64,000 bases of DNA, from the NCBI GenBank assembly GCA_963682055.1, contig OY821740.1, forward strand, positions 37,406,795-37,470,794, in the 5' to 3' direction. The position numbers and the translations under genes are program-made. The DNA is from Primula veris. Its lineage: Eukaryota; Streptophyta; Magnoliopsida; Ericales; Primulaceae. A model generated the notes under the pieces. The model saw only the letters and a program-made list of their open reading frames with translations, was not told where the DNA came from and did no database searches. How positions within the stretch are numbered: position 1 is the stretch's first letter; each line of letters starts with the position of its first letter. Positions 33,301 to 45,020 of the stretch are shown here, one piece after another.

Positions 33301-36112
33301 AGTCGGCTCTAGATGAATACTTTTGAGCATTTAATTTCGTCACCTGACTAATTGTCAGAGAAGATAATTTCTACGTATCTGCTTTTCTTTATAATAAAAA
33401 ATTAAAGCAATTAAGCTACTTGGTCGAAAATTATCCACTTAAACGGTAATGTAATTGGAAATGATGGGATAAGCTAAGAGATGAGCTAATTTAAAAGAAA
33501 AAATGTTAGACAAATAATTCCGACACCATATAGGAAAGAAAGTAATTAAGCTCAACCATTTACGCTGCAATTCTCAATTCATATTACTGGCAGAATGTTT
33601 GGAAGTGGCGTAAAGTTGATAAAACATATATTTTTCTCAGTCTAAAGTATCAAAATCATTAATTTTAAAGAGAATACATATTTGCTTCAAACACATAAAT
33701 AGATATGACTTTTAAATATCACGCCAAATACGCATTTTAATTTAAAAGTATACATAAGTATGGAGGTGCTGAAGTGTAACTTTTTGCTAAAATACATGGT
33801 CTAAAATCGGTTATTTCACTAAAGGTTCTTCAGTTCTGTTCAGCCCTCTCTCTTTACTAAACAAACATTTTTTACATGGAAACGTTTTTATACAGTCATT
33901 GATTTCTGAATCCAGTCTCAATTTCGTAGATAAAGCAGATTTGTACTTCGAAGTGACGACATGAAGACATCTGACTATTAGACTCTGTTTTTTCAAAAAA
34001 CCCTATGTGGTGCAGTAACTACCATGTTTTGGATCAACGATTCTGCGTAGGGATAAATAATCACACGCATGTAAACAAACACACATCAATTGCAAATATT
34101 CTCTCTACACTCACTTCTTTCTCAGGCAACTCCTACCCTTCCCTCCACTAACGCCACCCCTCTCTGCGGCAAATACACATCTCTTTCCACCTCTCCTCCA
34201 CTATCCAATCAAAGTACCTAGGTTTATCTCCTCCCTCTCTTTATTCCTATGTGTGCACACACATGTTTTATTATAGTCGATGATGATGTTATTATTATAC
34301 TCCCTCCGTCCCAATTTATAAGGAACAATGCAAATACGTGCAATTTTGCAACGTGAATTTGGTGCACTTGAAATGTCGGAATTTTCAATTTCAAAAGTTA
34401 TTCATATGATTTAGCATGTTAATTATGTGACTAACTTTTGAAATTTACAAATCCAACAATTTAAGCACACCAATAATGCAAAATTGCACGTATCCCTATT
34501 CTTCCTTATAAATTGGGACAGAGGGAGTATAATTGTTGATCATATACGATTAGATTTAATTTTTCAACTGACGATTTGTTGGTTCAATAGTTGAAGCCCT
34601 AATGGTTCAACTGTGGGACAATATGCCTTATACGAAATTGAAATTAGCCCTAATTAAATATGTGTAAATATAAGCTGGTTTAATTAACCTAATTGTTCAA
34701 GCCACTCTGTCCGAGGCGATTGTATCGACAAGTCCCACTCAATGCCTCACATTGGAAGGGAAATTTAAAATAAGTCAAAAAGTCAAATGTCGTTACTTCA
34801 AACAACGATTTGGAGTTTGAAACAATGGCTCTCCTTTCTAAACAACAAAACTAGGGGTGGATTAAGAAAAATGACTGCCGCTACCTATTTACACACTCCC
34901 TCCGTTCCATTTTCATTATCCAATACGAAACCACATGTAATTTTGACCGACAAAAAACTCAAATCCCAAAAACTAATCATATATTTTAAATGTCAAACTA
35001 TACAATTAACTAAGAAAATTTTCATTTCATCAATTTTAATCATCATAATAGTATATACACCTATCTAGAAAATGATAAATCCATAATGCATCAAATTTCA
35101 ATAAATTTGCTCAACACCAATAAGGAAGCTAAGTACATACTATCGGGCGCCACGGAAACCCCCATCAGCCTTTAAATTGTCATTTTTTTAGCTTATGTCA
35201 TGTAATTTTACTATATTTTGTTAAAATTAATCATTTAGCACCCCTCATAATTCATTACTCGTACTCCCTTCGCCCCTGATCAACACATACCCATTTACAA
35301 CTATCCTACTTTTCATCTCCATAACAATACTCTCATAGGAGTAACACTATCATGAACCGGGTTCACTAAGTGTGTACCCAACACATATCGTCGAACCCAA
35401 AAATAACTATCCTTAAATAAACTAAAAAGTCCGATCGGTTAGCAAATCCTACAACATAGCGGACCGGGTTTATACTATTGTTTATCCTCTCCTAGTAAAC
35501 AAACAGTCCCAACACACACATACACATACACATCTATCTATTATAATACCCTTACTCATTTTTTATTAATTACCATATTGCCCTAATTTAATCACAATCG
35601 CTCAAACGCCCAAAATTCTATTAAGTACTCTAAACTTTAACCCAAAATTACTAGTATAAACCGGAGACCTGATTTTTGACCCCGGTAACAGCGCCCTTCT
35701 CCCTCCAATCAAAATCCTCGGGCAAATCATTGGTGGGTAAAATCGGAGCCTTCCTAGCATCTTCGGGAAACCCGACCTTTCTCTTCAACCCCAAGTAGCC
35801 CTCTCTAAACTCCTGGGGAGTCAGGTCCGCAAACTTGGTAACCCCGTGCACAGCCCCCGGGTCGAGAGCCTGGTTGGACTGCGCACGGAGTAAGTTTGCG
35901 GAGAATATTCTAAACCTGTAGTCGTGTTCTTGTTCGGTAGCGTATGTTTTGGAGAACTTGGTTTTGAAGAGAGAGAAGTGGTGGTGGGATGATGTGGAAT
36001 GATCTGAACCGTGGGATGTGACTTGTTGTATGATGGGATCAACGGCGGAGGATGAGAGGTGTGGGAGGAGGGTGATTAAGAGGAGAGAGATTAGGGTGAG
36101 GCGATTATCCAT
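30339..36112 (-). CDS. RD19: RD19/cathepsin-F-like papain-family cysteine protease
   Basis: A vacuolar/lysosomal endopeptidase of family C1A, made as a preproenzyme. The exons (minus strand) are 36112-35669, 32851-32732, 31343-31100 and 30625-30339. The joined frame gives 364 aa, close to Arabidopsis RD19. Residues 1-22 are a hydrophobic signal peptide. The I29 propeptide carries an ERFNIN-type helix (around [16 protein letters not shown]) and then [14 protein letters not shown]. The mature enzyme starts near [13 protein letters not shown]. The oxyanion Gln148, catalytic Cys154 in [10 protein letters not shown], His297 in [10 protein letters not shown] and Asn324 in [12 protein letters not shown] are all present, as are CNGG and DYPYTG. 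Introns fall after KNQ (phase 0), after CDHE (phase 0) and within GPLAV (phase 1). Intron 1 (2.8 kb) and intron 2 (1.4 kb) contain MITEs. The gene appears intact. Confidence 0.96.
31669..32042. mobile_element. Mutator-type MITE in intron 2 of the protease
   Basis: A 374-bp foldback element with terminal inverted repeats more than 150 bp long, starting G(A/G)GTAAATTAGT. It is flanked by 10-bp direct repeats CAAGAAAGCG (31659-31668 and 32043-32052). Target duplications of 9-10 bp with long inverted repeats are typical of MULE-derived MITEs. The arms are nearly perfect, so the intron RNA would form a long hairpin. A second family member is at 62663-63018. Confidence 0.9.
34300..34527. mobile_element. 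Stowaway-type MITE in intron 1 of the protease
   Basis: The 228-bp element starts CTCCCTCCGTCCCAATTTAT and ends in the inverse GGGACAGAGGGAG, with TA on both sides (34298-34299 and 34528-34529). Near-perfect arms and TA target identify it as Tc1/mariner-derived. Confidence 0.9.
34890..35290. other. MITE end and transposon debris in intron 1 of the protease
   Basis: CTCCCTCCGTTCCATTTTC at about 34896 is one Stowaway-like end with no recognisable partner. The text at 35140-35285 (ending CTTCGCCCCTGATC) resembles the debris at 14990-15170. Neither has complete termini. Confidence 0.4.
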
Positions 36113-36166
36113 TTTGAATGTTAGATGGGATTTTTTTGGTGAAAGTGGGGGTGGGTTGTTTGTTTG

Positions 36167-36174
36167 TTTTATAG
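36167..36174 (-). promoter_or_regulatory. TATA box of the RD19-like gene
   Basis: CTATAAAA on the minus strand lies about 55 bp upstream of the ATG at 36112, a suitable place for a TATA box with a short leader. Confidence 0.5.
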
Positions 36175-36329
36175 GAGTGCTTTTTATTTGGTGGGACTTT
36201 TTTGAGTTTTGATGTTTTCTTTGGTACTCAATAGTTTCAAAAATAACACTAGAGGTCACTTGTAGAATAAGCATCTAAGAGTGTGTTTATTTAACTTTTT
36301 TGTTTTGTATTGTGAAATTAGCTAGTGTG

Positions 36330-36470
36330 CGTGTTACCACTTCAATACGGGTTGATGTATATGGGAAGCTCTTCCCGGTATTTTTTAAGAAGTGCAAGGA
36401 TTCAAACTGATGACCTCATTTGTGGCTCTAGTCAGCTCTATCCATTAGAGCAAACCAAATTTTGGGTGTG
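36330..36470 (-). repeat. tRNA-derived SINE-like remnant
   Basis: On the minus strand an A-box-like TTGCTCTAATGG (about 36454-36443) is followed about 35 bases later by a B-box-like GTTTGAATCC (36407-36398). No cloverleaf forms and no poly(A) tail or target duplication was found, so this is a decayed SINE at best. It sits upstream of the protease promoter. Confidence 0.4.
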
Positions 36471-36474
36471 TTTA

Positions 36475-38259
36475 TTCCACTTATACTTCTATCATTTTTT
36501 GAACCGTAAAAAAGCCTTAATAGACTTGTAAAGTGGTTCAAGTAGATTTGATTTAGTATGGCTTTCAAGCTCATCGATTCAAAATTGAGCTTAAATGTTA
36601 TGATGTGACTAAGAGACCGTTGTCATTAATATTCAAGTTTTATATTACGGAATATCATGAGGACACCAAAAAAGGGGAAGGAGAAGACTTATTACATTTT
36701 TTAGATATAATCTATATGTGTGTAGTTTGTCATTTTTAGTATTCATATGTGATTATTTGCGAGACGAGAAATTATGTTGCGCTTGGTCATTCTAATTTAA
36801 ATTTCAAACAATGTGCTGGTTAATGATCAATTCAAGGTGTATTGAGTTTATTATCATTTTTTGGATGTCTAGGTGAATCATCTTAGGATATATGGTAACA
36901 AGAAAGAAAACACACTTATTGCGAATGTTAGGCGTCAACAACTAGAAATCGCATATTCAATTGTTGAGATAACCTCTTAACAAAGTAAACTGTAAATTTT
37001 AACATTTAACAATTTACATACTTACAATTGAAGTCCTTTTTCACGACTGTTTAACCATATTTACGTAAATGATTGTTATCAAGTTGCAACAATCGTTGTC
37101 GGGTTTGATTATGGCATCAAATGATATCCAATCATTGCGCCCCTTGACAAAACTATAAAGTATATTTGATCTATTTTGATTACGGTTGTGTGCATCGATT
37201 CTCTCGATAGTGTTATACATTTGTGGACTTGACATGCTTTTTTATTAATCTTGCAATTATCGATTTTCTTAGAAAGGTTAAATGTTAGCAGTGAACCTTT
37301 AGACATCAAAAGTTCAGGGTGGTATAATAAAAAATTATATTTTCTTTTTCTAAATTGGAATAGTACTATAATTAACATGTGTTTTTTAACATCAATTTTC
37401 CTTCCTAACTAAGTCAATTTTCGGTCTTACCGACAATATAATATGTAGCATATATCCCAACATATATTATTTTTCAGGAAAAGGATATTTTCAAATTTCA
37501 ATACATAAAATGTTTACCTTGTTAATTAAGTAAAACATGGCAAAAGCTTAAAATAAGACAACATGAGTGTGAGTAACATCCTGGAAGCTCGTTGACACAG
37601 TCCATGTTTGTAACATTAACTTGCTAAAGTACATATGATAATAATATATAATTACAATTTACATGAATAACTAATAGCTACCAAGTATAACTGCTTCTAT
37701 TGATTTCCATGATATAAACAAGCCTTGAGGATCAATATGCCACTTTTGAAAGAACTAAGGTCTCGTTTGATTGCATTATTATATAACTCGGGACTATGAG
37801 TCCATCGCGATAAGAATTGGACTAAAAATGATGACGGAATTAGAATTTTAATAACACTAATCTCCAAACATCGGGACTATTAATCTTATTTCAAACAAAC
37901 AAAGTCTAAAGTGTAATAATTGACACTAGGTGGTCAAAATAAATTTTAGATGAAACTGTAGAAACCATTATTGAAATTATCAACTATCAAACAAAGATGG
38001 AGCTATCTTAGTAGAGTAGAATTGGGTTCTTTTTTGTGGTTGGTTGAATATTAGCCGTGCGGAATTAACCACGTAGCTTCTTTGTGCAGATTTTATAGGT
38101 AATATCAAATTTGACTTTGAAATTAGGTTCTTATTTTTTTTGGGATTTTATTCAGAACCACAGTTTCAACTTTCAAGAACCGTGACATATTCGGACTATT
38201 TTAATCGGCACCCCTGCATGTTCATTTTATCGGAATCAATTTATTATTACAATAACAAT
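36475..38259. other. Intergenic, no gene recognised
   Basis: AT-rich sequence without coding or RNA signals. A stretch beginning AAGGTCTCGTTTGATTGC at 37750 resembles, in inverse orientation, the end of sequence near 58013 and may mark a worn DNA-transposon family. Confidence 0.4.
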
Positions 38260-38264
38260 GTTAT

Positions 38265-38488
38265 TGTTGTAAGATATTATTGGACTATTGGGCCTTACTC
38301 ATAGTGGGCCTAAGTTGGGTTTTTTATCTTGTATAACCCTAACCTCTAGTATATAAAGAAGGTTAGGGTCCCCTTGTATTCATACATTCTGATTAATGAA
38401 GTCTCCCTTATTGTTGTCTCTCATACCTCTCTCTATATCTATACATATCTCTATATATATCTATAACGAGCTAATATGTCACACAACA
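38265..38488 (+). repeat. 5' LTR
   Basis: 224 bp, TG...CA. A TATA box TATATAAA at 38350-38357 marks the likely U3/R boundary region. I found no difference from the 3' LTR on reading both through. Confidence 0.93.
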
Positions 38489-40029
38489 CGTTATCAGCAC
38501 GATGCTCGCAGAAATAGTATATACGCTCGCGGAGATTGGAGATTTTGGGTAAACGCACAGATATTGGGTATTTATAAACCTTGAGGTTTATCCGGATTTA
38601 ATTGGGTTATTGTTATATCGACCTTCACTAACATACTTGGAGTACGGTATTTTTTTTATACCGTGCCATGATAATTTTTACGAATAAATATTTGAACAGT
38701 CTGTCTATAACATGATGATGCATGCGTAACTTAGTTACTGTTACTATGAATTACATGTTGAATATAGCATATGAATTGATCAAAATTATTAATTACAATT
38801 ACAGGGGCATAGAATTCCTTGTGAGTAGGATTCTACTGCTATTATTTAAAGTCTTACCGTCACATATCTTGTTAGAGTTTTTGTCCAAAACATATTACAG
38901 AAACGGTAAGGATCAATTGCAACTTGCTACAGTTAATGGACTGATTTGTTAGGACCTAAATACCAAGATGTAACTTGCTATAAAATTTTGTACTCCCTAA
39001 ACCTAAATGAGATTAGTTTACTGGTATAACTGTTTGGCAATTAATTCGTAAATAGCATGTATTTACTGCCATGTTCACCTTAACTTATTATGGCCTATGG
39101 TACTGTAATATTAGATTCTTATCATATAATAAATTGACTTACTGCATGTGACATGGTAAATTAGTAATTAAATATAATATGTACATGAATGATTTAGTTA
39201 CCATGCATAGAACTTACACATATAGCAATAGAATAATTAAATATTGAGTAATATCTTGCTTAGTGTAAATTGGTAAATTTAGATTGTGCTAATATGTACT
39301 ACCATGCTACTGCTACTTTATTTAATCATGCAAGCAGGTACGATCTATGTATTTATTTACTGCCATGTACACTTGTGTAAAATATGGTAATTTGCGAAAT
39401 CATATATTTTCACATTTAAGTTGGAAAAATTATGAACCTTCCCTAAATAGGCTCACCTATTTGGATACGATGTCTAGGAAAGATAAAGGCGGAAGTCGTT
39501 CTCCTAATGAGGTCGGGTTTTAAGTGGCATTCGTGCCCTCCACCCTCACCGTCTTTCCTGGTCGTTTTTCAAGTAGAGCTACCGAAAGGGGTTGACTAAA
39601 TAATAATTTCCCCGAATGTGTTTATATAGTGATGTATGTTTCGCCGAATTGGTGTCTCTGTATCGACCTGTCGTTCGATCAATGAGAACCTATTCACATT
39701 AAAAGCAAAACTATTTTTCGAACCTGTCGTTTCGAAATAAAGTTTATCCTTGTGCAAACCATAAACATATAAACGAGTCGTTTTATATGAAAAATAATCC
39801 AGAACTCCCAACATATGTTGGATGCCATCTATGATGAGAAAAATCGTAAAACATACTTGCGAAATGACTATTTAAACGTTGATTTTAATCCGTCACCACA
39901 TGTTACTCACCCTGATGTGTGAAAATGTGAAGCCCAAAATTTTTTTTGGATGCCATCTTTGATGAGTAAAACACGAGTTTGTTGTTACCATCAGGATGAA
40001 TGCTAAGACATTGATTTTATTCCGCCGCC

Positions 40030-40440
40030 ACATTTGAGACGTGATGACGTCTTTGGTGAACAAATGTCTGAAATTGACATATTGGAGCAATCCTTCACCA
40101 AAATACTAGCTTGGAAATTGTATTCCATAAGCAGTATCGTGAATTTATATTCACCATGTTCCTTTATCGCCCATCTGTTATTGGATAATAAAATTACCCC
40201 GGTGAGTAGTTTTAATCCTATTGGGTCAATGGCGAATTGTTTGCCCGATATTAATGCTCTTCGTGTACATTTTTTTTTCACGAATCGAGAACCGAGACAA
40301 GTGTTATTTGTCTCAAACTGTCGCGATCCCGATGAATCGCCTAGCCAAGAGAGATTTTAGACAATCGTCAAAATCGAAAACCTGTGGCTCCAAGACAGTA
40401 ATTGAAAGGAACAATATGGCCCGTTGTCACAAAGCAAGAG
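40030..40440 (+). pseudogene. copia gag remnant
   Basis: One frame is still open for about 100 codons. It contains FGEQMSEIDILEQSFTKI, which I read as a degraded form of the gag segment that in related elements reads like E.DMLEKTF.TFHASN. GSMANCLPDINAL matches the later GSAPFPE.NA region. Similarity is partial and the N-terminal part of gag is not recognisable. Confidence 0.6.
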
Positions 40441-41479
40441 ATAATGCTCAAGGAGGCAACTCTATGCTATAAAGACAATGATTATGCACGGTTACTCCTT
40501 AAATAGTTCAAAAAAAACCGATGCTAATGTGGTTAAAGATAACTGAAAGGAAACTCTTGAGACCACCGGTTTTGTGGCTCAAATAAGTTTTGTATCTTTC
40601 ATTATTGATTTTGATCAATCATTGAGCCAGTTTTTCGCTCATCTGGATTATGTTTTTCCATTTGGATTATGATTTTTCCATTTGGACAAACTTTTAGATT
40701 ATGGTTTGCCTGTTTACAAAATTTCTCGAAATAATTTAAAGTGTTTTGAGCAAATTTCTTTGACAAATGTGACCAAACTTTAAATTATGAAATTTTAGGC
40801 AATACTTGTGGGTAGTTGATTTTTTTGAAAATAGTGGATAACAGTGTACCACATAATTTCACCAACTATTTGCCTAAAAGAGTACTCAGTGACAACGATT
40901 CTGGACCTGTCGTTCCAAATCAAAATCTTTGGTAAAAACAAATTGATTTGTCAAATATGAGGTCTTATACTCATGTAGGTCCTGCCGTACCTTGTTGAGT
41001 TATAAAATATTCGAGAAAACCAGTGTTATCTGGTAATAGCTCATGAAAGAAATGAAATTTCTTTACATAGCCTCCACTCAAAAACGTATTTTAAAGGAGT
41101 TGAAATGTCTTTCAAGTGGTTGTTACCATATTTTTTTAAAGCATTTAAAGTTAACTTATCATTTCGCCTGTCGTCGATTGATAAATGATTTAGATGCTAA
41201 GACATGATTGTCTATACTATCATTCGCCTGTCGTCGATTGATCAAAGCATTTTGATATTGTGGCATTGACCGGATGAGATATTCCCGGGTCAAAAGACGA
41301 TGCTTGATTTATAATCGCATCGCATTTGGATTCTCTCTGAGAATATATTTCGCGATTAATCCGAAATTCATGCCATTAATGCTCACTTTGAAAGACTAGT
41401 ATGTGTAAAGATCACAAAATGAACTCGTAGAATTCTTGTAAAGAATTGAAGGAGTTATTGTGGACTTATCCAACCATAA

Positions 41480-41935
41480 GATGGACCAAAAATATAAATG
41501 ATTATGGTTGATGCATCGACAATATGGTCACATTTTACTGTTGTCCACAGAAATGCAGCATTTCCCAAACTTTTAGCCCTATCATTAAGTTGATGGCTCA
41601 TGATTCGAATTATCCTGGAAAGTCTAGTCGACTTGATAATTCCGAAGAGTAAAAATCGAAATTTCGATTTGAATTACTTGAGTTTGGAAATTGAAATTGA
41701 ACATCCTGTCGATTATGTTCAGACCCAAATGGACTCACGGAAAGTTTGATGATGCGACTGCAAATGATTGCACGCACTTCTTGGTCTTGCGCACCAAGAT
41801 TTATATTTCCGTGTGGGGTTATGCTATTTTGCTGCATTGGTCCGTCATGAGGCCCATAGACACTCAAACACCATATGCGTACCAGCTGGTTACTGGTTAT
41901 GAGCCAGAAGTCTCATATTAACGCGTGTTTAGAGT
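41480..41935 (+). pseudogene. copia integrase remnant
   Basis: Fragments in changing frames include MVDASTIWSHFTVVHRNAAF, then LMAHDSNYPGKSSRLDN, then HPVDYVQTQ and QLVTGYEPEVSY. They match, in order, the rve integrase core of plant copia elements. Stops and frameshifts separate them. The glutamate-bearing segment after RLDN is degraded. Confidence 0.8.
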
Positions 41936-42659
41936 GATTAATTAATATTTTGATTGAGCCGCTATAGCGTTCAAAATATGGACCTCTGAAGGGGACATAA
42001 GTCGATTATGAATCTCCTGCTTATCATTTGATAGAGTAACCTTGGCAAGCGATCTCTTTACCGCATGATATGCGAAAGTGACATCGCTAAGACTGCTCTC
42101 CCCGTCGTTAGGGGGAGATTTGCACATTACCGTTGATAAGGAACGACGTGAAGTAATGTGGCATAACCCACTCAGTCTTAGCTTGATCCCCAAAACTGCA
42201 CTTAGTGATAAGTAAGTGCATAGACTCCCTCAAGTCTAACTAAATGTCGAACGCATTTAATGACTTTATGAGATGTCACGAGATCATTTATACCTGCTGC
42301 AAAATGCTTGCAAGGATAGACGTCCCTGTCGGACGCCGTGTTCCTGTCGTAACACATTGCTGTGGCCGAACCCGCCAAGCAAAGGACGCTTCCGTCGGCC
42401 ATCAGTCTGTTGTCCTTCCCAAGATACGAGGAAGTTGACCGGTTCTTAATTCGTTCAGCCCCAGAGGTGGTGAACTGAAACTCGTTTGTCGCACAAGATT
42501 ATAAAGGATCAAGGAGATGTGTGATTTCCTCCTCATCCTAAGAATCTCGAAATATCTGTCGATCATGATATCTTAGACGATATTGAAGCGAAACGAGACT
42601 GTCATTGATTACTTGTTCATATATTCAGTGACGACTGATAATATGAACAAATTATGACA

Positions 42660-43260
42660 GAGAATCATGTACCGTTGCCTGAAGTCAACGTAGAATAGAC
42701 TGGACTAATGGAAACTTGCAATCCAAGTAGACTCCTTAGTGAAAGTGTGTTCGGACCTGTAGCTCCAACACCACCAATGTTAAACGAGTTCGTTTATTTG
42801 GTTATTCGTAAGGAAAAGTGATGAGAATAATGAGATTGTAGAATGCTCGCCTAGTAGCGCAAGGCTTCTCTCACATCTTGGAATTGATTACGAGATGATT
42901 GATTTCCTCGTAATGGACGTTATAACGGTCCCCTACTTTATCAGTTTAGTAGTTTCCCAAAAAACTGATTATGCAGCATGTGATTGTGGTCACTGGTTTT
43001 ATCTCTATAGGGATTTAGACAAAGAGATATAGATGAAGGTCCCTGTGTGACTTCATAATGCTTAAATCAAGTAGTTTCTGACCACGGAACACGATCTCAA
43101 TTGACTGAGACGTTCACTATATGGATTAATATAATCCGAGCGGATGTGGTATACCGCCTAAGTGAGTACTTGATTAGCTTGGGATACTTGAACAAGTATT
43201 ATGCCCTTGCGTGTTTTATTACGCGATCCATTTTTGGATTTGCCTTCGAGATGAAGGATA
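42660..43260 (+). pseudogene. copia reverse transcriptase remnant
   Basis: The pieces ESVFGPVAPTPP and VVYRLSEYLISLGYLN, and ACFITRSIFGFAF after it, line up with RVT_2 of plant copia polyproteins (FGPV.PTPP, W.NRLSEYLI..GY, CVF.....GF.I). The catalytic YVDD motif is not recoverable. The frame is broken many times. Confidence 0.8.
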
Positions 43261-43699
43261 TTGGGAAGACACGGTAGTGACTCAACCTGATGATTGAGTC
43301 CCGTAAATATTGAATCTAAGTCCATGATTCAGACTACACCCAGAAGGTGTTATGACGTTTTAGTCATCATGACGCTAAGTCGTCAGATTCTCCCATGATC
43401 GTTCGATCACTAGACATTGATATAGACCCAGTCCGTCCCTGATGAGACGATGAAGAGATATTGAACCATAATGTTCATATCTAAGTACAATAAGCGCATC
43501 ATTGTACTTGGTCTAATGTGCTAGGACGAACATCTCGTCTGTTGTGAATGGTATAGCTCGACACAACATCGCGCTAACACGCTGCCATCGAAATGGCACT
43601 AAAGACACATTCCCTTACCTTATGGTAATTTTGGAAGTGGGCTAGTTTATCCCATTTGCGTCATCGAGTGTATCTGCCCCCTTCGGTACTCGAATTAAC

Positions 43700-43990
43700 T
43701 CAACCCTTTTTCGGTTATACCGATGCTGGTTACTTATCAGACCCGCATAAGGGATATTCCTAACATGGTATGTCTTTGCCATTAGGAATAAGACGATATC
43801 TTGGAGGTCTTGGAATGACTCCAAACGAATCACTCTGATCTCGTGCTCTATGAGACGACTAGAGAGTGTGTATATGGCTTCGAGCTAGTATTAGTCATAT
43901 TTGAATTACATATGTTCTGTCTCACGATCCAGATAAAACACTTGTCATAGAAGACAACTTGTTGTTATTGATCAAGAGAGACATGACTAC
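43700..43990 (+). pseudogene. copia RNase H remnant
   Basis: FGYTDAGYLSDPHKGYS and then, after frameshifts, ISWRS and SDLVLYETTRECVY correspond to the family's DAGYLSDPHK..SQTGYVF..G..ISWRS...E..ALYEA.RECVW. This marks the end of the ancestral pol frame. Confidence 0.8.
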
Positions 43991-44039
43991 ATTATGCTAT
44001 TTAGCATTTCTCGCCGAAATTAATCTTCACAAATGAAGT

Positions 44040-44720
44040 TTAAGAGCATCCAGTTGAATGCTCGTTCTATTCCACATTAGATTTTCTTGCATCCAGTCGT
44101 ATGTAAGTAAATGAGGCATCTAGTCTAATGCTCGTACTCTTTCTTGGAATATGAAATCTTTGCACCCAGTCGTGTGCAAGTGAGGGGGAGCATCCAGGTG
44201 AATGCTTATTGCACTAATTACTACTTAGTCGAAATTCTCGCACCCTGTCGTGTGCAAGTGAGGGGGAGCATCCAGTCGCATGCTCGTGTACTCTTTTTGT
44301 CCTTAGACCAAGGTTTTTTCCCACTGGGTTTTCCTTGGCAAGGTTTTTAGCGAGACACGTTCCCATCTTATCTCACTTAAGATTGCCGAATTAGGGGGAG
44401 TATCCTGTTGTATACTTGTTACCACTGTGTACTCTTTTGTCCTTCAACTAAAGGTTTTTCCCACTGGGTTTACTCTAGCAAGGTTTTGATGAGGCACCTG
44501 TTTTGTGGTTGATCCCCTACTACTACCACTGTTGCACTCTTTTTCCTTCGATCAGAGATTTTCCCATTGGGTTTGCTCTGTCAAGGTTTTGATGAGGCAC
44601 ACTGTTTTGTGGTTAGTTACTTACATGATATTTCGGCCTATATCATTCGGCTACACAGTTTCTCCTAGGTACCGGTTTTGTCCCACACTGGGTTTTCCGT
44701 CCCTAAGGTTTTTATGTGTT
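44040..44720 (+). repeat. Repeat-rich 3' untranslated part of the copia element
   Basis: First part (44040-44290): repeated GCATCCAGTnGnATGC-type units, each a small inverted repeat and often followed by GTGAGGGGGAG. Second part (44285-44720): four imperfect direct repeats, each carrying GTACTCTTT, CCCACTGGGTTT and CAAGGTTTT-type blocks, at about 44285, 44430, 44530 and 44660. Confidence 0.75.
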
Positions 44721-44791
44721 TAGCACTGCGAATGAACTCGACTCAGATCGACTGTATGAAGACGAAGAATTCAAGACGTCCAAAGGGGGAG

Positions 44792-45015
44792 TGTTGTAAG
44801 ATATTATTGGACTATTGGGCCTTACTCATAGTGGGCCTAAGTTGGGTTTTTTATCTTGTATAACCCTAACCTCTAGTATATAAAGAAGGTTAGGGTCCCC
44901 TTGTATTCATACATTCTGATTAATGAAGTCTCCCTTATTGTTGTCTCTCATACCTCTCTCTATATCTATACATATCTCTATATATATCTATAACGAGCTA
45001 ATATGTCACACAACA
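44792..45015 (+). repeat. 3' LTR
   Basis: 224 bp, directly after the purine tract at about 44782-44791 and followed by the target duplication GTTAT. Confidence 0.93.
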
Positions 45016-45020
45016 GTTAT

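Larger units (their letters stand above)
38265..45015 (+). mobile_element. Complete Ty1/copia LTR retrotransposon with broken coding region
   Basis: LTRs of 224 bp at 38265-38488 and 44792-45015 begin TGTTG and end CAACA. The 5-bp duplication GTTAT is at 38260-38264 and 45016-45020. A primer-binding-like CGTTATCAGCACGA follows the 5' LTR, and a purine tract AAAGGGGGAG precedes the 3' LTR. Between them, recognisable fragments in several frames follow copia order: gag about 40030-40440, integrase about 41480-41935, reverse transcriptase about 42660-43260, RNase H about 43700-43990. All are interrupted by stops and frameshifts. By eye the LTRs show no difference, so insertion is recent and must have been driven by another element's proteins. 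Confidence 0.95.

Noticed and set aside
40034..40360. 108-codon frame as an independent gene
   Set aside because: It lies inside the copia element at the gag position and its best segments match gag, so it is treated as a gag remnant.
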